Below are positions 27,341-37,309 of a DNA stretch of 62,876 nt, piece after piece. The stretch lies in assembly GCA_016719645.1 (NCBI GenBank), contig JADJYS010000013.1, positions 1-62,876 of the forward strand, read 5' to 3'. Made by a program: the position numbers and the translations under genes. How positions within the stretch are numbered: position 1 is the stretch's first letter; the number at the start of each line of letters is the position of its first letter. This DNA comes from a bacterium (GTDB taxonomy: Bacteria > Krumholzibacteriota > Krumholzibacteriia > LZORAL124-64-63). The notes under the pieces were generated by a model, which was not told the origin of the DNA, did not search any database, and saw only the letters and a list, made by a program, of their open reading frames with translations.

Positions 27341-29493
27341 AGAGCCATCTCGATAAGAACGCGCACCAGCTCACCGATCGCGAGCGCGAGGACCTGTGGC
27401 GGCGGATCGCCGCCGCCGGCGCCCCCCGTCGTCGCCGCCCCCTGCTGCTGCCGGCCACCGGCGCGGTGGGGACCCTGGCGGTGGCGGCGCTGGTGTTGCT
27501 CGTGATGCGGAATGATCGCGTGGAGCCGAACCGCTACCGCCTGTACGAAGATCCCGCAGTAGTCGGCGAAGTCGCGGCAATCCCCGCCCCGGCGACCGTC
27601 ACCGATCGCGCGAACGAAAGGGAGACCACGGCCGCGGAGCCCGTGACGCCCGCGACCCGCGCCGAGGCGTCGTCCGGGAAGACCGCCGCGGTGAACGCCC
27701 CGGCCGCATCCTCCGAAACCGTCGATGTCCTGCACGTCGGCGACGAATCGCCGCCGCCCGACGAACTGACGTACACGCAGGAGATCGTGGTCGAAGCGGA
27801 GCCCTACAAGGTCGAGGTCAAGAACGCCGCGACGGCCCAGTCCATCCCGGGCGGCACGCTACGCGCCTACGCCATCGACTCCGTCGAGGAGGCCCGCGCC
27901 AAGCAGGCCGGCGCGCCTTCCCGTGACGCGGAGCTCGACGTGCGCGGCGGCCGCTCCGGGACCGCCACCATGCGGATCGACGGCGCACCGGTCGCCGCAT
28001 CCGGCCCCGGCTCGGTCACCGGCGGCACCACCCCGCCCAACGGCGAGCCCTACGAGCTGATGTACTTCGAGCACGCGGGCGTGAACCCCTTCATCGCCGT
28101 GGAGGACGACCGGCTGTCGACCTTCGCGGTGGACGTGGACGAGGCGTCGTGGACCGTCACGCGCAACTACCTGTCCCGCAACCAGTTGCCGCCGGCGGCG
28201 GCGGTGCGGGTCGAGGAGTTCGTCAACGCCTTCGACGCCGGCTTCGCGCCCCAGCGCGACGAGGTCTTCGCGATCCACGCCGACGGCTCGCCGGCCCCCT
28301 TCCGCGACGGCTACCACCTGCTGCGGCTGACCGTGCAGGGCCGCGACGTGAATCCGCTGCGGCGGCGCCCCTCGCAGCTGGTGTTCGTGATCGACGTGTC
28401 CGGCTCGATGGACCAGGAGAACCGCCTGGAGCTGGTGAAGCGCTCCCTGCGCATCCTCGTGGACGAGCTGGGCGAGGGCGACCGGGTGGGCATCGTGGTC
28501 TACGGGTCCGACGCGCGCACCGTGCTCGAACCGGTGGACGCCTCGCGCCGCGGCGCCATCCTCGACGCCGTCGAGCGCCTGCGGCCCGAGGGCAGCACCA
28601 ACGCGGCCGCCGGCCTGGACGCGGCCTACGACATGGCGCGCCGCCACTACGACGACCGCGCCAACAACCGGCTGATCCTCTGCTCGGACGGCGTGGCCAA
28701 CGTGGGGCAGACCGCGGCCGACGACATCCTGGCGCGCGTGCGCCGCGAGTCCGACCGCGGCATCTACCTGTCGACGGTGGGCTTCGGGATGGGCAACTAC
28801 AACGACGTGCTGATGGAGCGGCTGGCCGACACCGGCGACGGCAACTACGCCTACGTGGACCGCCTCGAGGAGGCCGAGCGCGTCTTCCGCGAGAACCTGA
28901 CCGCCACCCTGCAGGTCATCGCGCGCGACGCGAAGATCCAGGTGGAGTTCGATCCCGCGACGGTCGACCGCTACCGCCTGCTGGGCTACGAGAACCGCGA
29001 CGTCGCCGACCGCGACTTCCGCAACGACGACGTGGACGCGGGCGAGGTCGGCGCCGGCCACACCGTGACCGCGCTCTACGAGCTGAAGCTCGTGCGCGAC
29101 GACGACCGGCCCGACCCGCTCGTGCGGCGCCGCGCCCCCCGCCTCGCGACCGTGCGCGTCCGCTACGAGGAGCCCGACGGCCGCGACCGCGGCGAGGTCC
29201 GCGAGATCGAGCAGCGGGTCGGCCTGGAGGACCTCGCGCGGAGCTTCGCCGCCGCGCCCGAACGGTTCCGCCTGCAGGCCGCCGTGGCGGAGTTCGCCGA
29301 GATCCTGCGGCACAGCTTCTGGGCGAAGGAGCGCCGCGCCGCCGACCTGGTCCCCCTGGCCGACGACCTGGCCCGGGACCTGCGCGGCGACGAGCGCGTC
29401 CGCGACTTCCGCGACGCGGTGCGGCGGGCCGCGGCCCTGGAGGCGGGCGACGGCGGCCGGGACGACGACCGGCCCCGCGACCCCCGCGAGTGA
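27337..29493 (+). CDS. membrane-anchored YfbK-type vWA protein with a TonB-plug-like segment
   Basis: This 718-residue protein has a short charged N-terminus (1-36) and one membrane helix (about 38-58), then a large periplasmic part. Residues about 149-218 read like a TonB-receptor plug start: EIVVEAEPYKVEV, then AELDVRGGRSGTATMRIDGAPV. The true receptor at 42915-45810 has EIHIRGGRADDTQFIIDGVSV at the same point. The vWA domain has an intact MIDAS, DVSGSMDQ near 351-358, and the C-terminal part matches the YfbK-type extension. Coupled to the ECF sigma gene, it may act as its anti-sigma sensor (inference); the cytoplasmic part shows no classical zinc anti-sigma motif. Confidence 0.85.
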   Translation: MKSHLDKNAHQLTDREREDLWRRIAAAGAPRRRRPLLLPATGAVGTLAVAALVLLVMRNDRVEPNRYRLYEDPAVVGEVAAIPAPATVTDRANERETTAAEPVTPATRAEASSGKTAAVNAPAASSETVDVLHVGDESPPPDELTYTQEIVVEAEPYKVEVKNAATAQSIPGGTLRAYAIDSVEEARAKQAGAPSRDAELDVRGGRSGTATMRIDGAPVAASGPGSVTGGTTPPNGEPYELMYFEHAGVNPFIAVEDDRLSTFAVDVDEASWTVTRNYLSRNQLPPAAAVRVEEFVNAFDAGFAPQRDEVFAIHADGSPAPFRDGYHLLRLTVQGRDVNPLRRRPSQLVFVIDVSGSMDQENRLELVKRSLRILVDELGEGDRVGIVVYGSDARTVLEPVDASRRGAILDAVERLRPEGSTNAAAGLDAAYDMARRHYDDRANNRLILCSDGVANVGQTAADDILARVRRESDRGIYLSTVGFGMGNYNDVLMERLADTGDGNYAYVDRLEEAERVFRENLTATLQVIARDAKIQVEFDPATVDRYRLLGYENRDVADRDFRNDDVDAGEVGAGHTVTALYELKLVRDDDRPDPLVRRRAPRLATVRVRYEEPDGRDRGEVREIEQRVGLEDLARSFAAAPERFRLQAAVAEFAEILRHSFWAKERRAADLVPLADDLARDLRGDERVRDFRDAVRRAAALEAGDGGRDDDRPRDPRE

Positions 29494-29518
29494 CCCCCTC
29501 GCCTCCCCCGCACGCGAA

Positions 29519-29546
29519 CGGCCCCTGCTCCGGCGAGCAGGGGCCG
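29519..29546. terminator. bidirectional hairpin between convergent genes
   Basis: A perfect 12-base-pair stem, CGGCCCCTGCTC / GAGCAGGGGCCG, with a CGGC loop lies between the vWA gene and the convergent pepD gene. T-runs are poor on both sides. Confidence 0.75.
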
Positions 29547-29572
29547 CTTCCGTGACTGCGGGAACCGCTCTT

Positions 29573-31027
29573 CTAGAGCTCGCTCATCACCCCGGTGAAC
29601 AGCTGCCAGACCTTCGCGACCGAGGCCACGCTCACCTTCTCGTCGGGCGAGTGGGCGCCGTGGATGTCCGGCCCGAAGGAGACGATGTCCAGGTCCGGGT
29701 ACTTCTCGGTCAGCAGGCCGCACTCGAGCCCGGCGTGGATCGCCTTGAGCTCCGGCACGATCCCGAAGATCCGCTCGTAGGAGCGGGCCGTGGCCTGGAC
29801 CAGGGGCGAGGCCGGGTTCGGCTGCCAGCCGGGGTAGCCCTCGGGCTGCTCGATCGAGGCCCGGTCGTCCAGCAGGCCGACCAGGGAACGGTGCCGCTGC
29901 ACCAGGCCGTCCAGGGCCGACATGTTCGAGGAGCGGCTGCAGCAGACGATCTCCACCGTGCCGCCCTTGGTCCTCACGACGCCCACGTTGGAGCTGGTCT
30001 CGACCAGGCCGGGGATCGCGCGGCTCATGGCCAGCACGCCGTTGGGCAGGGCCTCGAGCAGGCGCAGCACGCGCAGGGTGCAGTTGCCGCCCAGGTTGTG
30101 CTCCACCTTGCACTTGGCGACCTTGACGGCCGCCTGGTCGTCGATGCCGGCCAGCTCCTCGGCCACGAGGCGCGCCGCCGCCTTGTCGACGAGCTTCTTG
30201 AAGGCGCCGGCCTGCGCCTCGGGCACCGCCACGCGGGCCGTGGCCTCGCGCGGGATGGCGTTGCGCATGCTGCCGCCCTCGAGGTCCACGAGCTTGAAGG
30301 GCACCGTCTCGCGCGCGGCCAGCAGCAGGCGCGCCAGGATCACGATCGCGTTGCCGCGGTTCTTGTCGATGTCCAGGCCGGAGTGCCCGCCCTTGAGCCC
30401 CGACACCACGACCTTCTGCCCGACGAGCCCCTTGCCCAGGGCGCTCTTCTTGTTCTTCACCGTGATGACCGAGTCGCGGCCGCCGGCGCAGCCGATGAAC
30501 AGGGAGCGGTCCTCCTCCGAATCGAGGTTGATCATGCGGCGGGCGCTGAAGAAGCCCGGCTCGACGCCGGCCGCACCGGTCAGGCCGGTCTCCTCGTCGA
30601 CGGTCAGCAGGACCTCCACCGGCGGGTGCGCCAGCCCCTTCTCCTCGGCCAGGGCGAGCCCCATCGCCACGCCGATGCCGTTGTCGGCGCCGAGCGTGGT
30701 GCCGTCGGCCGTCACCCAGCCGTCCTGGACCAGCAGCTTGATGGGGTCCTTGGCGAAGTCGTGCTTCGTGGCCCCGTTCTTCTCGCAGACCATGTCGACG
30801 TGGCCCTGCACGAGCACCGGCGCCGCCTTCTCGCGGCCCGGCGTGCCCGGGATGCGCACCAGCAGGTTGCCCACCTTGTCCTGGCTCCACTTCAGGCCGC
30901 GGGCGTCGGCCCAGGCCTTGAGCATGTCCAGGACCGCGGTCTCGTTGCCGGAGCCGCGGGGGACGCGGGACAGGTCGGCGAAGATGCTCCAGACGGACCG
31001 GGGCTGCAGGCTCTCGTAGGTGTTCAC
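29573..31027 (-). CDS. pepD: aminoacyl-histidine dipeptidase (PepD), M20 family
   Basis: This 484-residue protein starts at GTG 31027 behind AGGGAGCG. Its metal-binding motifs are VQGHVDMVCEK, TLGADNGIGVAM and VDEETGLTGA, in the order of PepD-type M20 peptidases. The lid-domain stretch GLKGGHSGLDI and the C-terminal ligand region (FGPDIHGAHSPDE) are present. The enzyme is cytoplasmic and splits dipeptides such as carnosine-type Xaa-His and other dipeptides. It is the last gene of the long minus-strand block, 75 bases after the OmpA gene, and ends before a shared hairpin. Confidence 0.95.
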   Translation of the reverse strand: MNTYESLQPRSVWSIFADLSRVPRGSGNETAVLDMLKAWADARGLKWSQDKVGNLLVRIPGTPGREKAAPVLVQGHVDMVCEKNGATKHDFAKDPIKLLVQDGWVTADGTTLGADNGIGVAMGLALAEEKGLAHPPVEVLLTVDEETGLTGAAGVEPGFFSARRMINLDSEEDRSLFIGCAGGRDSVITVKNKKSALGKGLVGQKVVVSGLKGGHSGLDIDKNRGNAIVILARLLLAARETVPFKLVDLEGGSMRNAIPREATARVAVPEAQAGAFKKLVDKAAARLVAEELAGIDDQAAVKVAKCKVEHNLGGNCTLRVLRLLEALPNGVLAMSRAIPGLVETSSNVGVVRTKGGTVEIVCCSRSSNMSALDGLVQRHRSLVGLLDDRASIEQPEGYPGWQPNPASPLVQATARSYERIFGIVPELKAIHAGLECGLLTEKYPDLDIVSFGPDIHGAHSPDEKVSVASVAKVWQLFTGVMSEL

Positions 31028-31060
31028 GGTTCGCTCCCTGGTTGGTCGCTCGGAGATGAC

Positions 31061-31086
31061 GGCGGGCGGCGTCGCTGCCGCCCGCC
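31061..31086 (-). terminator. hairpin between ompA-like and pepD genes
   Basis: A perfect 10-base-pair stem, GGCGGGCGGC / GCCGCCCGCC, has a 6-base loop. It lies about 17 bases after the OmpA-like stop and about 35 before the pepD start. It has no T-run and may be a processing or attenuation hairpin. A 14-base palindrome, CTGATCCGGATCAG, sits next to it at 31093-31106. Confidence 0.5.
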
Positions 31087-31102
31087 TCTGACCTGATCCG
31101 GA

Positions 31103-31756
31103 TCAGCCCTGCTCGGCGGCGCGCTGGCGGAATTCCTCGTTGACCTGGACGTTCAGCTCGACGCGGCGGTTCTGCGCGCGGCCCGACTCGGTGCCGTTGT
31201 CGGCGACCGGGACGGACTCGCCGAAGCCGCGGGCGCGGATGCGGTTCTCGGCCACGCCGGCGCCCATCAGGAAGCCGCGGACCGCGGCGGCGCGGCGATC
31301 GCTCAGGCCCTGGTTGTACGCGTCGGAGCCCGTGCTGTCGGTGTGGCCGAGCACCAGGATGTCGGTGTCCGGGTAGCGCGACAGCACGCCGGCGACCTCG
31401 CGCAGCTGGTCCTGCGAGGCGGTCTTCAGCGCCGAGGAGTCGTGGTCGAACAGGATGGCGCTGTCGAAGGTGACCTGCAGCTGGTCGCCCTCGCGGCTGA
31501 CCTCGGCGCCCTCGATCTCCTCCATCTCGCGGGCCTGGTTGTCGAGGTAGGAGCCGATCAGGCCGCCGATCAAGGCGCCGGCCGCGCCGCCGATCACGGC
31601 GCCCTTGGTGTCGTCGTCGCTCACCGCGGCGCCGGCGCCCGCGCCGGCCGCGCCGCCGAGCAGGGCGCCCTTCTGGGCCCGGCTCATGCCGCAGCCGCCC
31701 AGGACCAGGGCCAGGGCCGCCGTCAACAGGAACCCGATCATCATCTTCTTGCGCAT
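31103..31756 (-). CDS. OmpA-family lipoprotein with a glycine-zipper segment
   Basis: This 217-residue protein has a lipobox (LVLGGC) near residue 20, then a glycine/alanine-rich zipper (about 27-70, ALLGGAAGAGAGAAV and IGGAAGALIGGLIG). The OmpA C-terminal peptidoglycan-binding domain follows (about 95-205; ILVLGHTDSTGSDAYN, LSDRRAAAVRGFL, NRRVELNV). It resembles YiaD/Pal-type anchors linking the outer membrane to peptidoglycan. ATG 31756 is chosen because GGAGAA is well spaced from it; GTG 31762 abuts the RBS. It starts 2 bases after the M1 peptidase stop. Confidence 0.93.
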   Translation of the reverse strand: MRKKMMIGFLLTAALALVLGGCGMSRAQKGALLGGAAGAGAGAAVSDDDTKGAVIGGAAGALIGGLIGSYLDNQAREMEEIEGAEVSREGDQLQVTFDSAILFDHDSSALKTASQDQLREVAGVLSRYPDTDILVLGHTDSTGSDAYNQGLSDRRAAAVRGFLMGAGVAENRIRARGFGESVPVADNGTESGRAQNRRVELNVQVNEEFRQRAAEQG

Positions 31757-31758
31757 CG

Positions 31759-33855
31759 TCACTTCTCCTTTGTCTTGCCGGGCAGTTCCGCGCGCAGGGG
31801 CGAGGCCGCGGCCTCCCAGTTGCCCTTGAGCGCGGCTCCCCGGGCGGGGAACACGAGGTGTGAGTACTTCCCGTAGTGGCTCAGGCGTCCGGCCAGCGCC
31901 GCCAGGCGTTCGGCCGAGCGGCAGAAGACCAGAAGGTCGGCGGCTCCCGGCCGGCCTTGGGCCGGCACGGCCAGGACCGCGTCGCAGTTCGCGAGGTCGT
32001 GGCGCTGCCCGTCCAGGAACAGCAACCCGCCCGCGAGCTGCGCCGCCGGCGGCAGCAGCGGCTGCGCGACGGCGAGGTCGGGGTTCACCAGGATCCGGCT
32101 GTGGCCCTCAAGGTCGGCGTCGGCGTCCACGACGGCCGGGCCGCTCCCCTCGACCCAGTCGGCGGCGAACGTCGCGGCCGCGCCGGCCAGCGGTCCCGCC
32201 GGCAGGACGAAGCGGGGTTCGGGGTCGCCCAGCACCTGGCTGAGGGTCGGTTCGATCTCCTCGGGGTGCAGGCGCCGGAACACATGGTAATCGGGGTCCA
32301 CCTGGACCGCCGTCGCGCCGGGCGCCTTCCAGGTCAGCACCGCTCGCGGGCCGTCCATCTCCACCACCGCGGCGACGGGGCCCGCCGGGGTCGCGGCCGT
32401 GACGGGCACCCGCAGCGGCCAGGCGGGTTCGCCGGGGCCGCTTTCCTGGGACAGCGCCACCGTCACCCGGTCGCCCTCGCGGGTCGCCGATTCCAGGCGC
32501 AGCAGCGGCGCGCCGGCGCGGCCCAGCCAGGCCTCGCCGAAGGCCGCCAGGTCGCGGGAGCCGTGGGCGGCGAAGGCCGCCAGGAAGTCGTCCCAGGACG
32601 CCTCGCGGAACAGGTGCGTGCGGGCGACCTCGCGCAGCGCGGCCAGGAAGGCGTCGCGGCCGATCGCCTCGTCGATCATGTGGAAGACCATCATCGACTT
32701 GCCGTAGCCCACGGCCCGCGTGGCGCCGCTGTGGCGCTCGCGGAAGTCCCGCAGCGGCAGGTCGCGGCCGTCGCGCACGTAGGCGGCGTAGTCCTTCAGC
32801 AGGGTGCGGCGGTACTCGCGCGCCGCGGCGGGCGACTCCAGCTCCTTGTAGTGGTAGTCGGCGCAGTAGACGGTCAGCCCCTCGCACCAGTTGCCGCGCG
32901 CGGCGTCGACGAAGACCGAGTTGCCCCACCAGTTGTGGGCGATCTCGTGGCCGAAGCTCGTGGTGGGGATGAAGGGCAGGCGCAGCACCTGGCCGCCGAG
33001 CAGGGTCCAGCCGGGCATGCCGTAGCCGGTGGGGAACCAGTTCTCGACCGTGGTGAAGCGGGTGAACGGGTAGGGGCCGATCATCGCGCCGTACATCTCG
33101 AGGTAGGCGCCGGTGCGCTCCAGGTAGGTCTCGACCAGCGCCGGTTCGTCCGCGAGGAAGTAGGTGGCGCCCAGGACGCCGTCGAAGTCGCGCTCGGTCA
33201 CCAGGTAGCGGTTGGCGATCAGGGTGAGGCTGTCGGAGGGCTCGTCGGACTCCCAGACGGTGGTCAGCAGGCCGTCGCGCTCCTGGTGCAGCGTGCGCTC
33301 GCCCTGGGTCAGCGGCTCCCAGCCCGCCGGCGTGACGACCTTCAGGCGGTAGGTGTGCAGCGCCTTGTCGGCCAGCGGCAGCCAGTAGCTGGACGCGGCC
33401 AGGTAGATCCCCTCGTCGGACACGGTGCCCTGGATCTCGCGGCCGACGTTCTCGCGGGAGAAGGTGACGTCGGCGGTGGACTCCCGCCAGCGGGCGGCGT
33501 AGGCGAGCGTGACCTGCATGGCCTCGCCCGCCGCGAGCGGCCGGCCGATCGGGTTGACCGGCAGGCGGACGACCGCCGTGTCGGGCGGCACGGTCTCCCC
33601 GATCGCGGCGCCGGGCCGCTGCTCCTCGAGCGCGCCGTCGGGGTGGCGGCGGGACAGGCCCTGCAGCGCCACGCCCGCGTTCAGCAGCAGGGTGTCGACC
33701 CCGGCCGGCACGCTCATGACGTCGACGACCTCGAAGCCGTGGTTCGGCAGGTCGAAGCGCACCTGGACATCGTGGGTCACGACGGGCATCACGTCCGCGG
33801 AAGCCGCGGCGGCGGCCAGCAGCAGGGCGCCGAGGATCGTCGTACTGCGGATCAT
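31759..33855 (-). CDS. secreted M1-family aminopeptidase-like metallopeptidase
   Basis: This 698-residue protein has a signal peptide (1-20, ending AAASA). The N-terminal beta domain is followed by the gluzincin site HEIAHNWWGN, with the third ligand in NWCEGLTVYCADY (about 22 residues on), as in M1 peptidases. The usual GAMEN exopeptidase motif is not obvious; the equivalent region reads VENWFPTGYGMPGW, as in other distant bacterial M1 members. The C-terminal 180 residues look like a separate domain. It lies 20 bases after the M16 gene. Likely role: peptide trimming in the periplasm or outside the cell. Confidence 0.88.
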   Translation of the reverse strand: MIRSTTILGALLLAAAAASADVMPVVTHDVQVRFDLPNHGFEVVDVMSVPAGVDTLLLNAGVALQGLSRRHPDGALEEQRPGAAIGETVPPDTAVVRLPVNPIGRPLAAGEAMQVTLAYAARWRESTADVTFSRENVGREIQGTVSDEGIYLAASSYWLPLADKALHTYRLKVVTPAGWEPLTQGERTLHQERDGLLTTVWESDEPSDSLTLIANRYLVTERDFDGVLGATYFLADEPALVETYLERTGAYLEMYGAMIGPYPFTRFTTVENWFPTGYGMPGWTLLGGQVLRLPFIPTTSFGHEIAHNWWGNSVFVDAARGNWCEGLTVYCADYHYKELESPAAAREYRRTLLKDYAAYVRDGRDLPLRDFRERHSGATRAVGYGKSMMVFHMIDEAIGRDAFLAALREVARTHLFREASWDDFLAAFAAHGSRDLAAFGEAWLGRAGAPLLRLESATREGDRVTVALSQESGPGEPAWPLRVPVTAATPAGPVAAVVEMDGPRAVLTWKAPGATAVQVDPDYHVFRRLHPEEIEPTLSQVLGDPEPRFVLPAGPLAGAAATFAADWVEGSGPAVVDADADLEGHSRILVNPDLAVAQPLLPPAAQLAGGLLFLDGQRHDLANCDAVLAVPAQGRPGAADLLVFCRSAERLAALAGRLSHYGKYSHLVFPARGAALKGNWEAAASPLRAELPGKTKEK

Positions 33856-33874
33856 GGTCCTCCCCGCTCTCGGA

Positions 33875-36468
33875 TCAGTTCGCGACCGCGGTCACCAGCG
33901 GCCGGTTCGCCAGGTACTTCCCGCCCACGCGCACGAGGTCGTCCAGCGTGACGCCGTCGTGGTCCGCGAGCGCCGTCAGGTAGCCGTCGACGCGGCCGTC
34001 GAGCTCCGCCGTCGCCAGGTAGTAGGCCTGGCTGATGCTCGCCAGGCGCCGCATCATCAGGCGGCCGGAGCGCGCGCCGCGCGCCTTGTCCAGCTCCTGC
34101 TGGGTGACCGTCGCGGGGTCGAAGCCGCGCACCGCCTCCAGCAGCGCCTGCTCGCCCTCGGCCAGGCGCGCCGCCGGCGGATTGAGCCAGGCCTCCAGGG
34201 CCGCCTCGCCGCCGTGGATCTCGACGCCGGCCCCCGGTGCTGTAGCTCAGGCCGCGCGTCTCGCGCAGGTCCATCGCGATGCGGTCCGACAGCACGTCCA
34301 CCAGCATCTGCAGGGCGGGGGCGTCGGCGGGATCGACGGCGAACAGCGAACCCGTGCGGATGGCGGCCATGGGGCCGCCGGCCGTCGCGGTCACGCGGGC
34401 GTCCTTCTCCGTCGTCGGCAGGGGCGGCGGGGCGGGGCTCGGCCCGCCGCGGGCGGGCAGGTGCGCCTCGACCAGCGCGGCCACCTGCGCGTGGGGCAGC
34501 GGCGACACCACGGTCACCACCAGGTTCGCCGGCGCGAAGGCGCGGCGGTGCAGGTCCTTCAGGGCGGCGAGGTCGAGGCCGTCGAGCGAGCCCGGCACGC
34601 CCTCGGGGGCGTGGGCCAGCGGGTGGTCGCCGTAGAGGGCGTCGGCGAACAGGCGCCGCGCGCGCTGGCCGGCGCCGCCCGCCTGGCGCGCCAGGATCTC
34701 CTGCTGGTCCGCCAGCTCGGCGGCCACGTCGGCCGCCGTGAAGGCGGGCTCGCGCAGCAGGCCGAGCACCGCGGTCAGGGCCTCGGGGCCGACGTCGGCG
34801 CCGGTCTCCAGCCGCACCCAGGAGAAGCGGCCGCCGGTGTAGTAGTCGTCCATGGGGATGTTCGGGTCGTCGACGAGCTTCAGCTCGGCGCCCAGGGCGC
34901 CCAGGCGGTGCGCGAGGCACTCGCGGCCGCAGTCCCGCGTGCCGTGCCGCAGCAGGCGGTGCACGAGGTTCAAGGCGCCGGGGTGCTCGCCGTCCAGGAC
35001 GGCGCGGTGGCGCGCCGCCACGTGGGCCGCGAACAGCGGCGAGACCGGGTTGCGCAGCGTGACCAGCACCGCCCCGTCGGCCAGGACCGAACGCTCCAAC
35101 GCCACGGCCTCCCCGGCCGCTCCCTCGTCGGCCGCCGTCGGGCAGCACGTGCACCGCGAGGTGCGGGCGTCCGACGAGGTGGCGCTCGAGGGTCCCGACG
35201 ATCTGGGCCGGCGTGACGGCGGCGAGCCGGTCCAGGTAGCCCAGGAAGTGGTCCGGGCCGCCCAGGACCAGGGGCTCGGCGGCCGTGATCGCCAGCATCC
35301 GCAGCTGCTCGCGCTCGAGCAGCGTCGTGGTGGCGCGCCCGCGCACGATCTCGGTGACGTCGTCCGCCGCGAAGCCCTTCTTCGCGGCCGCGGCCAGGGC
35401 TTCCCCGGTCAGCCGGCGGTAGAGGGCCGGGTCGGCGTCGGCCGGCAGGTCCAGGCGCAGCGTGAGGCGCGCGAAGCCGTCGGCCCGGTCCCACCACGTC
35501 GACACGCCGGGGCGCCGGTCCTCGGGCAGCTTCGCGTAGGCCTGCGCCAGCACGCCGTTCGCGGGCGCGTCCAGCAGCCCGGTCAGGGCTTCGAAGGCGA
35601 AGAAGTCGGGGTCGCCGTAGCCGGGCGCCTCGTAGACCAGCGCCAGCACGTGGGCGTCGCCGGCGCGCCGGGTGACCACGCTCCCCTCGCCCACCGGCGG
35701 CGCGGGGACCAGCGGCGGCCGCTGGACGGTGCCGGGCGGCACGGCGCCGAAGTGCTCCCGCAGCAGGGCGAGGACGGCGTCGCGGTCGAAGCCGCCGGCC
35801 ACCGTGGTGATCATGTTGTTGGGCACGTAGTGCTGGTGGTAGAAGGCGTCGACGTCGTCGCGGTTCAGGTGCTCGATCGTGCTCAGGGTGCCGAGGGTCG
35901 GCAGCGCGAGGCTGCTGCCCGCGAAGGCGGCGTCGCGGAGGATGCCGCCCGCGGGGTCCTCGTCGCGGTCGCGCCCCTGGACGATCTCGCCCACCACGAT
36001 GCCCCGCTCCTTCTCGAACTTGTCGGCCGGCAGCGTGGAGTGGAAGAGCATCCCGGCCTGCAGGGCCACGCCCTCGGCCAGCTTCGCCGACGGGACGATC
36101 ATGATGAAGTTGGTGAAGAAGTCGCTCGTGTGGGCGTTGTTCCAGGCGCCGAGGCGGTCGGCGGCGGCGTACAGCTCCTCCTGGGTCATCGTCGCGGTGC
36201 CGTTGAACAGCAGGTGCTCGAGCATGTGGCTCATGCCGCTGGTGCGGAAGTCCTCGTAGGCCGAGCCGACCCGCACCTGGGTCAGCACCGCCGCCATGGG
36301 CTGGGCCGGGTTGGGCAGCAGCACCACCTGCAGGCCGTTCTCGAGGCGCAGGACCTCGGCGCCGGGCGGCAGGTCGGGGAACGTCAGGTCGCCGGCGGCG
36401 GTCGCCGCGGCCGCGATCAGCAACGCGCACGCCGCGACGGCGGCCGGGCGCTGGAGGCGTCGGTACAT
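33875..36468 (-). CDS. secreted M16 zinc peptidase (two insulinase-like halves), two frameshifts
   Basis: The start is ATG 36468 behind GGGAGA, with a signal peptide (about 1-25). The first half has the inverted zinc motif HMLEH (HMLEHLLFNGT) and the distal glutamate region GIVVGEIVQGRDRDEDPAGG. The second half (ALERSVLADGAVLVTLRNPVSPLF) is the inactive-type M16 domain, common in two-domain members. Frame breaks lie near 35138-35148 and in a G5 run near 34224-34234. The sequence on both sides is well conserved in type, so these look like one-base errors. Corrected length is about 864 residues. It is followed closely by the M1 peptidase gene. Confidence 0.87.
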
Positions 36469-36492
36469 GTTCGTCTCCCGTGGTCGGGGTCG

Positions 36493-37251
36493 TCAGATGG
36501 CGCCGCGCACGATCGCCAGGAAATCCTCGGCCTTCAGGCTGGCGCCGCCGATCAGGCCGCCGTCGATGTCGGGCTGCCGCATCAGCTCGGCCGCGTTGTC
36601 GGGCTTCATGCTGCCGCCGTAGAGGATCCGCATCCGGGCGGCCGCGTCGTTGCCCAGCAGCTCGGCCACGATCCCGCGCGAGAAGGCGTGGATCTCCTGG
36701 GCCTGCTGCGGGGTCGCCGTCTCGCCGGTGCCGATGGCCCAGACCGGCTCGTAGGCCAGCACCAGGTTCGCCGGCGCGGGCGCCGCGAGGCGCGGCAGCA
36801 CGCCCGCGAGCTGGGCGCGGACCACGTCCCGCTCGCGGCCGGCGCGGCGCTCCTCGAGGCGCTCGCCGTAGCAGAAGATGGCCGTGAGGCCGGCCGCGTG
36901 GGCGCGGTCGATCTTGCGCACGAACTCGTCGTCGGTCTCGCGCTGCTGGGTCCGACGCTCGGAGTGGGCGACGATGACGTGGGTGGCGCCGGCCTCGGCC
37001 AGCATCGGGGCGGCGACCTCGCCGGTGTGGGCGCCCGCGTCCTCGACGGCGCAGTTCTGGGCGCCGAGCAGCACGGCGCTGCCCTTCAGGACGGCGGCCA
37101 CGGCGGGGATCGAGACGAAGGGCGGGCAGACCAGCACCTCGGGCGGCCCGTCGAGGCCGGGCACGCCGAGGGCCACCTGGCGCGCCAGCTTCGTCGCGGC
37201 GGCGGGTCCGAGGTTCATCTTCCAGTTGCCGGCGACGAGCTTGCGGCGCAT
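36493..37251 (-). CDS. tpiA: triosephosphate isomerase
   Basis: This 252-residue protein has the full TIM signature: GNWKMN with the catalytic lysine (residues 8-13), the catalytic histidine in VAHSERR, the catalytic glutamate in LAYEPVWAIGTG, and the phosphate-binding YGGSMKP near the C-terminus. It interconverts dihydroxyacetone phosphate and glyceraldehyde-3-phosphate in glycolysis. Length is normal. It is isolated from other glycolytic genes, between a YugP-type peptidase and the M16 peptidase. A short GGGTTC repeat lies in the leader. Confidence 0.97.
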   Translation of the reverse strand: MRRKLVAGNWKMNLGPAAATKLARQVALGVPGLDGPPEVLVCPPFVSIPAVAAVLKGSAVLLGAQNCAVEDAGAHTGEVAAPMLAEAGATHVIVAHSERRTQQRETDDEFVRKIDRAHAAGLTAIFCYGERLEERRAGRERDVVRAQLAGVLPRLAAPAPANLVLAYEPVWAIGTGETATPQQAQEIHAFSRGIVAELLGNDAAARMRILYGGSMKPDNAAELMRQPDIDGGLIGGASLKAEDFLAIVRGAI

Positions 37252-37276
37252 GCGATCCTCCAGGTCCGGCGGTGCC

Positions 37277-37300
37277 GGGTTCGGGTTCGGGTTCGGGTCC
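37277..37300. repeat. GGGTTC tandem hexamer repeat
   Basis: Three GGGTTC copies and one GGGTCC lie in the 58-base gap between the YugP-type gene and tpiA. Confidence 0.85.
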
Positions 37301-37309
37301 GGCGGGCGC

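Noticed and set aside
31061..31106. Riboswitch between the ompA-like and pepD genes
   Set aside because: Only a GC hairpin and a 14-base palindrome are present in about 75 bases. No known riboswitch core was recognised.
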